NCBI RefSeq assembly: GCF_964204645.1
Contig: NC_134035.1
Location: 12,939,951 to 13,003,950, forward strand
DNA: 64,000 bases
From: Tubulanus polymorphus
Lineage: Eukaryota > Nemertea > Palaeonemertea > Tubulaniformes > Tubulanidae
Direction of reading: 5' to 3'
Part shown: positions 10,469 through 47,000 of the stretch, one piece after another
Layout of the letters: every line of letters begins with the position of its first letter
How positions within the stretch are numbered: the first letter of the stretch is position 1
Notes under the pieces: generated by a model
The model's input: only the letters and a program-made list of their open reading frames with translations
Told to the model about the DNA's origin: nothing
Databases searched by the model: none
Translations under genes and position numbers: made by a program

Positions 10469-12334
10469 TTCTCCTTCCTGTTGCTTGTTGTTTTTTCTTA
10501 TTTCACTGATCGTGTTTATATTTATCCGACCACACGAAATGTCGCTTCACTTCTACGGCTCCACGCGTTTGTTGCCCTAAAATGACAAACTTTCAAATTA
10601 TTTGTTGATAAAACGTTTTGAATATTCGGAGAACAAAGCCGACAAAACGTGTCCTTCAAACAAAAACTTGTTTTATGTTTTCTTTTTCTCTCTCTCTGTC
10701 ACTTGACATTAGGTTTATTGTGTCGGAGAGGAGTTTTTTTCAATTTCGTACCTAATAATTTCTAAAGATTTTGGAATAAAAAGAATGACAGTATTAGCAA
10801 CAAACCGGTTCAAAACATATGTCCAAAAAAGAAAACCTCATTGAATTGAACATTTGATTCGATTATTCTAGAAATAATTTAGAATATACAAATTTGTAGT
10901 TAACGATTTATGGTTTACCGTTCGATTAAGTTTCTATCACTACTTCGGATATAAAATGTACTTTTTGTCGAATAGCGAGCACTACAATAGTTCTACTCGC
11001 CATCTAGAATGTAACGGCACCTTTTCTGTGAATGATTCACTCTATTTCAGATCCCTCAACTATCACTAACGTCCGTTACAAATTACCGAATGGTGAGTGA
11101 TTATGTAAAACTATCTATTTAAGTACATGTAAATTAATCGAAATACATAGTCGTATATATACGCGCCATATCATAATGACACACCTGATATTTTTAAATG
11201 TGATATAATCAGCTGTTGTCGATGTAAGCATATTTGCGATATGTAAATGTAGTAACAGTGAGTCTAGTCGTAGTTTAGATCATGATGTCCAACTTGTTTC
11301 AGCTTTTTACATTGATGTGAATTCTAAAAAGTATAATTCGGTTCGTGTAGTATACCAGGGGCGGATCTGGAATATTTGTAGGGGTGGAGGAGGGGGGGGT
11401 GTGTCCAGGGAAGAAAAAAAATGGACCGTATGAAATGTTACGACAATGGCAAGACGCATAACAGCATAACACTTGTGGCCAACGATTATGAGGGGATACT
11501 CGACAATAGAAATGTTTTGAAATTTTGAGAGGAATTTGTTGAAATTTTCACGAAATTGAACAATGAAATCCATGAAATCAATCATGAAATACACACAATA
11601 CCACGACCACAATCACAATACCATTAACCCTCATTGAAAAAATGTCACTTATGATTTCTTTTCGGGGACCTTCAAATTTACTTCTCCCCACGGAGAGACG
11701 ACTGATACATGGAATAGAGTTATAGGCTGGGGGTAATAATACCAATTTGGGGCGCATTTGAACTGGACTCAGGATACGCGAGCTATATAGATGACAATTA
11801 TTATTATTATTAAGACGAGTCCTTAAAATCATCTTCTTTTCGTTTTAGAACCTGATTCTAAGGTTATTTGTGAGGTTGAATAATTATGTCGCCTGCGCCC
11901 ATTCTTATTTTGAGCATTTTAGAGATATTATGCCGTTCCATCTATGATTTTTAAAGTAAATTAAAACTTATGGTGGATTTCATTATCTAATTTATTTGAT
12001 TCAAAATTTTAGGTCCCTTAAAACCTTCATGAATTAATTCTTTACATTAGAATCGTAATGCAGCATCAGAATATATTCAACCACACATATTATTCATCCA
12101 TTCAATAATTTATGCGTCAATTAAGATTTAATTAGCACATATTCTGATTTATCCACGAAACGTCTGTTGCATTAAATGATCACGGCCTGGCCATAAAGAT
12201 AAAATATATTTGAGCATGAACAGGACGTCGAGCGGTACTCGGAATTAAAATACGAACTCTAAATCGTTCCAGGATCCATGATTAAGCAGATAATCTATTT
12301 CTGAAATGAATAGAAAAGGAGAAAAAAAAAGTAA
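10469..12334. promoter_or_regulatory. Divergent spacer between MATE copies 4 and 5
   Basis: No coding region is supported; the promoters of both genes must lie here. The left part matches the 5' flank of copy 1. The right part (about 12000–12334), read in reverse, matches the 5' flanks of copies 2 and 3. At 11354 a CAGGGGCGGATCTGG string resembles one end of a hAT-like inverted-repeat element (compare 49854–50098). There are no defined promoter motifs I would defend. Confidence 0.4.
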
Positions 12335-13912
<1,578 letters not shown>

Positions 13913-14634
13913 CAAATGGAATATGATTCACAAATAATGAAATAAATCTTAAAGAAATATAATGATTAATTCATTCATTCTTTGATCGCTCAAATTTCTA
14001 TCATGAATTTATTTTGCATTTCTAAATATCAATGTGTAAATCCTTCCTTGTTCGGTAAAACGTTCGCTGATTGGTCCATTTAACGGGAATTCCAACAGAA
14101 GCCTGACGTCGTTTGTTACAAGCGCTGTGATTGGTATGACCGGATTTTGGTCGGCTAATGACGACTCCAACGACTCATGACTCGTGTGGTCAAGGAAGGG
14201 CTCGGGGAACGGTTTTAGCTTAGCTTAGTGGGTTCGAATCCCTTGACGGGTGAAGATGGGATATGTAGCGGTTTGGAAGAGGAGTGAAAGTAAGCATTAC
14301 TTACCGGGGCACGCACCCGGATCTCGTGCGTAGAAAACCAGCGTGCTAAACCTGTAGAACAATAGACCACTTGGCAGTAGTCGGTGTAACCGCATACAAA
14401 TTGGTGCGATTATAAAAGCTTACCACCAACGCTTAGGTAACTAACTTGGCAAGTGGTAATACAACTTCTTCTAAATGCGTAATACAGTATCATCTTACAC
14501 AATCGCCTTCTCCAGCATCACATCATCCATTATCATCTTCACCATCACTATCACCAGTATCACTACTATCATCTCTAACATCACCATCACTATCTCAAGC
14601 ATCTCTCCCATCATCAGCATCACTCTCTCAAACA
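13913..14634. other. Spacer after MATE copy 5
   Basis: No gene is supported. At about 14214–14260 a tRNA-like internal promoter pattern is seen (TAGCTTAGTGG directly followed by GGTTCGAATCC), with the two boxes merged. No cloverleaf can be drawn, so it is at most a SINE remnant. Confidence 0.4.
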
Positions 14635-15180
14635 CCACCATCTCCAGTATCACAATCACCTTCCCCAGTATCACCATCACCTTCCCCAGCATCGCCATCA
14701 CCTTCCCCGGCATCGCCATCACCTTCCCCGGCATCACCATCACCTTCCCCAGCATCGCCATCACCTTCCCCAGCATCGCCATCATCTTCCCCAGTATCAC
14801 CATCACCTTCCCCAGCATCGCCATCACCTTCCCCAGTATCACCATCACCTTCCCCAGCATCGCCATCACCTTCCCCAGTATCACCATCACCTTCCCCAGC
14901 ATCACCATCACCTTCCCCAGTATCACCATCATCTTCCCCAGTATCACCATCACCTTCCCCAGCATCGCCATCACCTTCCTCAGTATCACCATCACCTTCT
15001 TCAACATCGCCATCACCTTCCCCAGCATCGCCATCACCTTCCCCAGCATCGCCATCACCTTCCCCAGCATTGCCATCACCTTCCCCAGCGTCGCCATCAC
15101 CTTCCCCAGCATCGCTATCACCTTCCCCAGTATCGCCATCACCTTCCCCAGTATCGTCATCACCTTCCCCAGCATCATTC
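14635..15180 (+). repeat. 21-bp minisatellite (CCATCACCTTCCCCAGCATCG family)
   Basis: About 25 imperfect 21-bp units. The unit length is a multiple of three, so long frames stay open in several phases on both strands: Ser-Pro-rich on plus frame 1, Ile-Thr-Phe-rich on plus frame 2, Met-Leu-Gly-Lys-rich on minus. The Ser-Pro frame (14446–15213) has no ATG upstream of the repeat, only TTG, so a real protein is not supported. Confidence 0.85.
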
Positions 15181-15213
15181 AGTCCTCCAGCTAATTCTGC
15201 ATATATTAGGTAG

Positions 15214-17249
15214 TGCGGTTAAATATAAATATGTGATTTGTTCTGCAACTACTTAACCGCATTCTACACTTGGGCCCATACACGAGAACTTAATAAAATA
15301 GCAAATAGAATGGTTGTTTTTTCCCTAGGAGAGATTCCAGTCGATAGTTATCTGTACGTCCAGTCTTCATGTTATGTACAGAGGCCGGAAGGTTCCCAGG
15401 ATCCACCGCAATACAAAACACCACGCCATAAAGCAAAGAAATGGCACAAGTGGTTCCTGAATCATCCAACGCCAACGTTGTAGTTGACGTTGGCTTCAGC
15501 AAAAGGTAACCAGTAACCAAACCCTGGCAAGTGAGGATGTCCCTGAATTGGCAAAAGAAATCCTTCAAACACAAACGAACTACACAAATACTTGATTTAA
15601 ACTAGTTTATATAATGAGAGAGAGCCATGTTTTAAATTCCATAATTACTACTAATATTACACAATAGTACAATACTTTCATAGATTACATACAGAATGAA
15701 TGCCAAAACAAACATAGTACGATACACACAGATATTTGCGCTGTCCAAACATAATCAGAGACTGCTGACAAAAAAACCACATATTCATATCTATACTCCT
15801 AGAACTATTTACAATTTAACAGACAGAAAATCACCACAAGTATAAACGATGGGCTATTCGTGTACATTACTCAATATCCACCAATCTCAAGCATTATGTA
15901 CAGTTTCAAAGAAGTAGCAAATTTCTGAACCCTTCCTATCATTGTGGATGCGTGCTATGCACTTCACAAATAGCCCCTTTCCAGGCACAGTAATCATCAC
16001 TCCTGGACACGGAAAATTCAGACATACTGATTGCGGTACAAGCGCACTAAATACAGTAAAAAATTCATAATTCTAAGTAGTTTTCTTTTTTAAGTAGTTA
16101 CAGTTGTCAATTTATTTCAATGACCTATTTCATTCTATCCCTTTCAAAGACAAATTATCATTTTCAAGTTATACACGTTTTTCTTTATCTTCATTAGTTT
16201 GTACGAAAAATAAAGCAATTTACCACGTAAGTCAAGAAGCAAACTATCAAAAAGCAGAATCAGCACAGCCATATTGATAACAGTTATTTAACATATAATA
16301 AACTAATTGAAATTACAGCACTATAGTATAGTTAAACCAGCTTGATAATTCCTATCATTTGGGACCAATGAAATGAATCCAGTCTTTTGAGAAATCCGAA
16401 TCGGACAGAATGAACTGAGTGAATTTAATCTCACGACTGTGGAAGTGGATCAACATATTTTACAGACATCTATCGATAGTTGGACCAATGATAATTATAT
16501 CCCGATTATTGAACTGTTTAAGCATTATGTACAGGTAGGCGACTACAACAAGTGCGTACATTAGTTTATATGTACTTTATGAATGAATGACCCTATTACG
16601 GTACATACTAACAGCCAACCTGCAGCCATGCAATCATCTATTATTCATATAATGTGTGAATAATTCATGGACAGATATTTTTATACCGATCCTCTTACCA
16701 TTTCATATTCAAATAAATCGTTACAATCAATTCTTATGATAGTTTTAATCTGCGCGAAATATTCATGAAATATACGACTTTACAAATGAATGAGATTCAT
16801 TACAGTCGAAACGCTGTGGAGTCGTCAAATAACTGAAGTCGTCTCTACTTTTGAGTCCTAATTTGTATTTCTAATTCGATTTACGAAGTGTAAGTTTTCA
16901 TTTGGATGAGTCTTCAACGTAACGATCATCTCAACTAAGACTAACAGTTGAACGTGGTTCCACTGTACTGCGATTGAAAAGGACTCAAGCTGTATCTCCC
17001 GAGTTTTAAAAACTAAACACCCATCTCGAGATAGACGGAGATATTCCGAACCAACAACAGTAGACCGTATGTAAAACATGTAATACACGTAATATATGAA
17101 ATATTGTTCTGTAATACATGTAAAAGACTCTTATATCAAAATCTTACACTGAAATGTTAAACTACTTCGGTATAATTAACCGTATGCATCCTTTGTCCAG
17201 CCCACGTACCCCGCGACCCCTCCTGCAGTGTCCCCGCGCCGATTGCTGA
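15214..17249. other. Intergenic region and probable CKAP5 3' UTR
   Basis: No coding region is recognised. The part nearest 17249 must include the CKAP5 3' UTR, whose poly(A) site was not determined. The 81-codon frame at 15238–15483 has no recognisable domain and is probably chance. Confidence 0.4.
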
Positions 17250-39623
<22,374 letters not shown>

Positions 39624-39852
39624 TAAGGCACAAAAAAAAATGGATACCTTGTTTCTCCGCTCTGCTGAGCTTAAATGTTGACCCGGCCGGCCGCCTATCT
39701 ACCCTATACATTACTTTTTTTAAAATCGTGATCAATTTTACCATAACAGACCCGGCCGCTGTAGAAATGAACTGTTTATAAATTTTATCATATTTTACAA
39801 AAATGACCCGGCCGCTGCGGAGAAACAAGGTATCATTTTTGTTTAGCCTAAT
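39624..39852 (-). mobile_element. MITE, family E, copy 1
   Basis: A roughly 229-bp element with terminal GATACCTTGTTTCTCCGC (39643 onward) and the matching GCGGAGAAACAAGGTATC ending at 39834. The repeats extend imperfectly into flanking A/T runs and AGCCTAA. Internal GCGGCCGGGTC blocks make it strikingly GC-rich for the locus. A full copy lies in the opposite orientation at 63106–63330. Confidence 0.85.
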
Positions 39853-40296
39853 GGTGAAACTGAGTCCTGATGATCAACATAAATACACGAGACAATGTTT
39901 GATACTTACAATGCGGAGACTTTATATAGAATGAAATATCGAATGAATGTCAATCACCATCGATCATCGGAACGCCTATAAATATAAATGGCACCCGTTT
40001 TTAAATCATACCAGTCTAAGCTCATTTTGGTTCTATGACAAATGTTACTTCTGAAGACTAGTATAAGCTAATTTTGGTTCTATGACCAATCTTACAACTT
40101 AAGACCAGTCTAGCTCATTTTGGTTTTATAGCCAATCTCAGAAGACAAACTAGAAATTATATAATGAGCATACAACTGCCTCTGGTCAAAATTTCAATAG
40201 CTTCTTAATACTAACTTCAGATTTGACACAGAGCATCATAATTTAATTTTGGGCAGCTGCTTTTTTTTCGTGCCGAGTAGTACACGGAGCTGGGCA

Positions 40297-43200
40297 CTAC
40301 TTGGCCCAGCGAGGGGGGAGAGAGGGTGTACTGTACCTGTATCTATCCGAGCGGTCTCGACTCCTACTGCGACTTCTCGAATATCGATTATACCGGTCAT
40401 TGTAGCCTCTGTCGTCATAGTTACGACCGTAACTACGCCTGTATCCGTAGTAACCGCTGTTGTAACCCCTGTAATACACAACGGACGAACCGCGGTTAGT
40501 CAACAGACGATCGGGAGTCGACACGAAAAATTCTTATCGGTTAAATAGAAATAAATCCTGAAAATGAACTCCATTCGAACACATCAGACCAGACTACACC
40601 TGATATCTCTCTAATCGTAGTAATTTGATATCGAAAACAGTAGTTTTAATTGGAAATTAACTGGAAATTATTCTCATAAAGTAATCATAGACTGACCAGA
40701 AGATATTTGATGCAAAAAAAATCGGACAGCCAATTCTCGATTATCCGCACGACACATATTGTTGGTCGACAGTTGAACATCAATTTAATCAATTGATGTT
40801 GTAGTAGATTGTTGTAATCAGACTGCGAGTGGCTGATAATCAAGGGTTGACTGTCCTTTGATTGAAATGGCATCAGAAATCATTTCGATTTTCAAGATTA
40901 TTTTGATATTTTTTTGCAGTTTTGAAGTTTGACATTAAAAAGAGTAGAACTACTCTTTTAAGTAGTAGGTATTTTTGGTAGTAGTCAAGTCTTAGTTGGG
41001 TCTGTAGTAGAACATCTCACATCTAATCATACCCCTAAATCAGAACGTCGCTAATTCATGTCGCTTTCTTTCGAAACCCGCGATCCCAAACAACAGTCGT
41101 CAACGCCAGGTTTCACGATATCGACCGTCCAACAAACGAAGGTCGGCACGTGTTAATCCAAGGTCGGTGCGGAGCCGATGACTTGGTATAAATACTTACC
41201 TCGAAGGAGAGATAGAAAGACAACAATACTCATATTGACCAATCATTTAACACACCGCACCATTGATTCATTGATTGACCATTTATCTGTGCCATAATTA
41301 CAACTCTCTCTCACTATCAACACGTTATTGAATATAACACACACTGGGTGGCGCCACTGTTTAATGAACCATCACCCAATGTCACGACCAGGCCATTTCT
41401 TACGTATACCATACCAATAACACATCACACTAGCCCTGGGACATAGTGGAAAACATACAAGTCAGTAATAGAATAATTTCAACAAATCTAGATCGTGTTT
41501 CTTTTTAGCGTAGGTTTTGATGCCGAAAGCCGAGGACAGGGCGCGATGGAATAAGTTTTAGGGTCATTTCATATTATTACACGGGGATTAGAATAAATTT
41601 GACGAGACATCAAAGAGATCGCCATTGTCGACGGAGATTTTGCAACAATTAAAATCCGGAATGTTGTAAGACTGATGCCGTTCACATACTGAACATGCTG
41701 AAAAGTTCATGCCCGACAAATCCCTCCCTAAGAAAAGGGTCTCCAAAAATTGGACGACCCTCATAGCCAGGCTATATATATATATATATCGAATACAATA
41801 CGCTTACATATACATTGATAGGGGGAGCCACCTCCTGCGAATGAAAAAGCTAGTGCAAAGATTGCGGCGGACATAAAAATAAAGATAGCAAAAAGAGACA
41901 TTTATGAGAAATAAACAGCTTAAGATGGATTTCACTATCGAGTGTGTTTTATATCGGACCCTCGCAGACTACTAACGTATCCAATTATTGATATATCGAG
42001 TTTGATTTTTGTTTTTAAATTTGAGATCTCAATCTAGAATGATATAAATACGAACCTTCGTCGACGACAGTCTCTCGAGAAATGGCCCTTCTCTCCGCAC
42101 TGGTAACAACGTAGGTTCGGGTCGAAACCGCGTCTTCGGCGCCCTCTGGTTCTCGGACGGGCGTAACTCACTCGCACGCGACCTCCGCAAACAACTCTGT
42201 AAAAACATTCAGTTTTATGCTGAATCCAATCTCGACTTTTCAATATGAACCTTTTATGCCAATTTGTAAGATTCACAGCATTTTCTTCCATTATTATTCC
42301 AGGGTTCTTTGAGCATGATCTGTGACTCAGTCATTTGTAACATTGTATAAAAACAGAAGAGGAGACGGCAGTTCTATTTATAGCTACCTTTATAAGACAC
42401 ACAGAGCTCGAGTAGTAACACAAGAACACTGCACTGGTGCCAAAATTATCAATCTATCGCCTGCAGTGTTCAGGCTTTAACCCTTTCAGTGCTGACTAAT
42501 TAATACCCTATAGTGCTGAATATAATTTGAAAATTTTTTAAAAATTCCACCCTTGTGTGTTGAATAACGGGAATATCACTATAATGCGTCTACACCGTGG
42601 TGCGGTGTATCGTTAGTTACTAGTATTTCACTATGTTTGACAGGTGCTGCCATCTTTCAAGAGAGATAATTACTAATTACTAATTACATCAATACACCGC
42701 AGTGTGGTGTACTAGCAAAATCCATCACCGATTTATACACCGCACTGCGGTGTAGATGCACTGAAAGGGTTAATAGATAAATAAATACATTAAGTGGTTG
42801 AATGATAAAATTCGTTGGTCATAAGTTAATTTACTCATCGTCTTAAAATGACATTGCAAAAATGTTATGATGGCGTCTTGTCCATCGAATGAATTAATTA
42901 TTTGCTATGACATGTTTGAAATTGATAAATGCTGCAGGTTTTCAAACAATCGCCGTGGGTTACTGTGGCCACCCCTGATAGAATTGCTGTAGGTCAGATT
43001 TGGCCAAATTCGGTAACAACTCCTGATTTCCCTGATTTACAAGAACTACTGATTTCCCCAATTTGCGACAAACCCTGATTTCCCCAATTTGCGACAAACC
43101 CTGATTTCCCTGATCTGCAAGAACCCCTGATTTCTCTGAATACTTACTGTCCGTCCATTTCCTTAATGGCTTCATCCGCGTCCTCTTTCCGTTTATAGAC

Positions 43201-43533
43201 AATGAAAGCGAAACACGGAGGATTCCTAGCGAGCCAAACTTCGATCATCTCTCCGAACTTCTCGAATATCTTCTCGATCTCTCGTTTCGAACAGTCGATA
43301 CCGAGGTCGGCGACGTGTACGCGATATCCGTCGTCGTCGGGAGTCATACTACGACTGTGCGACCGACTATGACTCCGCGAATGACTGCGACTGTGCGAAC
43401 GACTCCGGCTGTGACTGTGGTGATGATGGTGGTCGTGATGACTCCCGCTGCGACTGCGACTCCTCGACGGAGACTTCGTTTTCGATTTCGACCTCGATCG
43501 AGACCGCGACCTTGAATTACTCTTATCCGGCAT
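40297..43533 (-). CDS. SRSF7/9G8-like SR splicing factor with N-terminal RS domain
   Basis: Nuclear pre-mRNA splicing factor. Three coding exons (43148–43533, 42056–42196, 40297–40468; 699 nt, 232 aa) join in phase. Residues 1–60 are an RS/His-rich stretch (S-R-S-R repeats, five consecutive His). Residues about 70–150 form an RRM with R-V-H-V-A-D-L-G as RNP2 and C-F-A-F-I-V-Y as RNP1, close to SRSF3/7 (W-x-A-R-N-P-P, then V-C-G-G-R-V-R-V). A CCHC zinc knuckle C-Y-Q-C-G-E-K-G-H-F-S-R-D-C follows, as in SRSF7 and plant RSZ proteins, then a Tyr/Gly/Arg segment and a short second RS run, ending P-P-R-W-A-K. The large N-terminal RS block is not usual for SRSF7. A 5' UTR intron is likely (acceptor at 43542, donor at 43870), placing the promoter against the transposon end at 43933. 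Confidence 0.93.
42477..42773. mobile_element. MITE, family F, copy 2
   Basis: A 297-bp element in the second region of the SR gene (intron between 42196 and 43148) with ends TTAACCCTTTCAGTGC / GCACTGAAAGGGTTAA. It is nearly the same as 19592–19887, including the CACCGCA hairpin blocks. Confidence 0.85.
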
Positions 43534-43668
43534 TGTGTGAGCTAAACAAGTGAATGATTAATGAAAATGACCAAAAACAACTTCTCTATTAAAAAGAGTA
43601 AGATTTTATTTAAAATCGAAATTAAGTTAACTTTACTTTGAGATTGATAACATCGATTGCGTGAAATG

Positions 43669-43737
43669 AAAAAAAAGAGGCCGGGTCGCCCAGGCACGAA
43701 CGCCCGGGAGGAACCCCGACCCCGGCCTCGCCTCACA
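43669..43737 (-). other. GC-rich hairpin followed by T8 in the SR-gene 5' UTR intron
   Basis: On the minus strand a 12-bp stem (GAGGCCGGG-TCG pairing with CGACCCGGCCTC, one bulge) closes over a C/G-rich loop containing GGGTTCCTCCC and is followed at once by eight T. The region is far more GC-rich than its surroundings. It could be a small Pol III-type RNA or simply a structured intron segment; I recognise no RNA family. Confidence 0.3.
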
Positions 43738-43923
43738 CCACAAGCAAGTTACCATTTAAATACAGTGATTTCCTCGATTAAATAAATCGCTCCGGTGATT
43801 TTTTTATATTTTCTAAATGAACCGAAATCTAATCGTTCGCTAAATGTTCAAATTTTCTCTCAAAACTTACGTTTTTCCGTGAAATTCGGCGTAAAAAAAG
43901 CGAGCTTTCCAACAGTTTTCTAT

Positions 43924-43932
43924 CTCGGGTGG
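43924..43932. repeat. 9-bp target-site duplication, left
   Basis: CTCGGGTGG, identical to 50798–50806, directly outside the terminal inverted repeats of the 6865-bp element. Confidence 0.85.
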
Positions 43933-44095
43933 GCAAAAGGTTGAAAGCCTGTTTTGGTCGATGGCTAGTGACGTCATCAAGATCGCCTTTTTGTTACTCC
44001 CACAGCTAAACAACTCACTTTTGACGGTTAACCGCTGAATTTGAATTTGCTGTCAAGTGTATTCTTGCTGGCTGTTGATTAAAAGATTGTGAATC

Positions 44096-47000
44096 ATGTT
44101 TTCCGAACGTGTTAAGCTTGTCTCCGGACCAGTTGGTGGGTATATTGGTTTGAAAAAAGAGGTAGATTGCAAGATTATAAAAAACTCACTGGGTAACACT
44201 GGTGAACGCCGCGAGCATCGTGCACGGTGGTGCAGGCGAGGCGTCGCGACCGCGCGGCGGCAGGGCTTTTTAATTTTGGCTTTTGCCAGTTTTGGAGTCT
44301 TGTTATTGCCACCACGGCCACGTTACCACCACACTCACATTGTCGCTAGGCCTACTGTACTGCCACTACTTTACTTGCTACTTACTCGGCTAAATTAATT
44401 TGTCTTCATCCACGCTTACTTCCCCCCTCCCCCCCCCCCCATGTTAACAAGTAATTTCTGCCAACCGAACCACCAGTCGCAGTAGCCGTAGGCAGTATAC
44501 TATAGTGCAGTAGTGGGTACCCAGTGGCATGCCATTGCCATGCCACTGGGTATAGGCCTATGTTGCCCGTACACAGTCACCACCTACTAGGCCTTAAATA
44601 TTCCAACAACCATTCCAAATCCAGCAACAAAAAATAAACAATAAATTTTAAGGCATCGAAACAGAAGAATGGTAGTTCCCTGTATTCAGAGTCAATGAAA
44701 ATGTATTTCTTGTTGCAGATAGATAGCCTAACCAATTTCAGGATAAGTACTTTTCATTCCTTTATTTATATACGTAGCCTAACTGTTTAATCCTGGCCCT
44801 GGCCACTGAGGGTGTATGCATTAGGTCTGGTCCCAGTTTCACTGAGCTAGTTAGCCAACAATTAAGCTGAGAAATTTTGTTAAGTGGCAATTCAGGGGCA
44901 GATCAGGAGAGTATACAGGGGTGTACACCCCTTAAAACTTTTAAGTTGCACTGAAATTTAAAGGGAAAATTAAAAATATCAACAAGTATTTTTAAAAAGC
45001 TTATATTCCAAAACATGTTCTCTGTAGGCCTACTTCCAAAATATAGGTATTATGTTTTCTGATGATCTGGTGCCCTTTTGATTTTTAATTATATATGATA
45101 CTGATACCTATGCCCTATTTTGGGCTGCACCCCTCCCTGAATCAGTCTGCCAGCAATTAAGAGGATGTTTATAGATAATTTGATTTAGAGGAATCTTTTA
45201 ATTTAGTGCCTGATGTTAGGCCTTCCACAGCCTGGTAGAGGTGGTTTAGGTGAACAAGTTAGTCTTTACACCGCAGGACTTTTAGGTGAAGGTGAAACTG
45301 GCCCTTGTTTATGCATAGGCTACTGTGTGTGCACGCTTATCTTTATGCTTATTCAATTAGAATACCCATGTAGCTACCAAATAAGCACCGCTTCAGAGGA
45401 TTTTAGAAATTTTCACTTCAATAACACTGTGTTCTATTTTTGGGCACTAGCTACTATTATGCACAATTTTTTCAATCAATTCTATCACATTGATATACAT
45501 ATATGTGTCACTTCTTTTGCATATAGTAGGGTCTTACAGTAACCAGTGTGCTCTCTCACACCTCCCTGTGATATTGGCCTGAGACTGACAAATAATCTTT
45601 TTTGTAGCGTATTGGTCTCGTAGCAGACAGCATTTTAAAGTATGCTGGGCTAGATGGTGTAGGCTTATTTGAATGGACAAGGATCGTGTGCCCCGGAGGA
45701 ACCATTGAAACATTGATGGAAGGTAATTTCTCGGTTCAGTACTGATTTATATTGTTCATTTTCATTGGGTTACTGATTAGTTGTATATTACAGAATTGAA
45801 AAAGTGAAGATGCTGAATGTGGAACAACTAATCGTCCATGTTGGAACAAATAATATGACGCGTGATGTCCCGCTTGAGATTGTTCTGCGAAGACACGTTG
45901 AATTAATTCGATTGTTGCTCTATAAATGTACTGGGACCATCATTGTACCAGCTCTTTTTCCTCGATGTGATGAGTAAGTATCAAGAATAGATTTTTCTTG
46001 AAATACTATATTTATGATCGATGTTATGATTTTTAAATTTCTTTCTTTTTTAAAGTTTCGATGCTGACACAAAGATATTTCATTACAATGAAATGCTGCA
46101 CCGCGAATGCTTTACACTTGGTGTAAAGTTCGTTGATTTTCACTTCTCAAGAGATCTCCTTTCACCGTAAGTAATCGTTTAATTTTAATAAGCCCAGTAG
46201 GTTATGTGCATTTTTTCGCGATTTAAACTAACTTGTTTTTTTCTAAATTTTGTGATCTAGGACTGACTTGTTACACCCCAGCCGTAAGGGAAATCAGTTC
46301 ATAAATAACAGGATAATGGAACTACTGCTATTGAAAGATGAAGATGAAATGTACGTAGAATTTTTCAATGGTGATACTCAATATACATTCAATCAGCTTG
46401 ATGTTTTAGAAGAAAGATTCCCCGATAAAGTATCAATATCCGAGGAACATTCATATGACATTTCAAAAAAATGCCGAAGGTACATAGGAAATTTAGATTC
46501 AATATCCAGTCGTATCTTATTCAATTACGTTATTACAATCGTTCCTGAAAATTGTCTTTCATACGTAGATGGTAATTGCCATTTAATCAATTTGAAACTA
46601 GGTATATGTACTTGTGAAGCTTTTATAATGATTGGACAACCATATTTTTGCAAACATCTTTTTGCCTGTTTTGCCCAAAAAAACAATATAACCACAACGA
46701 AGGCTTTAATTGATGCATATAAATTCCACATTGTGGAGCCTCTGCCAACTTACAATTTTACTCGACAAAATAGTTCTGTTTCATCTACCCTCATTGATAA
46801 GTTAAAAGATCATTCCCACATTGCTAGCTCGAATGATATCAATGCTGCTCGGAAAGGGCACATTCTAAGTATTTTACATAATGAAAGCCACTGTGGAATT
46901 AAGTTAATAAGCGGACGACCTGCCAAACGACAACCTCACAATATGGCTCATAGGCGTGCTGAGGGTCCAATCAAGGACAATCAGGTTGCCATAAACCTTC

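Noticed and set aside
14214-14260. tRNA gene suggested by adjacent A-box-like and B-box-like strings
   Set aside because: The two boxes are fused and no acceptor, D or anticodon stems can be drawn.
14446-15213. Ser/Pro-rich 255-residue protein
   Set aside because: It has only a TTG start and consists of a minisatellite open in several frames.
15238-15483. 81-residue plus-strand frame
   Set aside because: No domain, no splice context and average length for chance.
40249-40548. 99-residue plus-strand frame over the last SR-gene exon
   Set aside because: Antisense shadow of the RS/Tyr-rich exon with no independent support.
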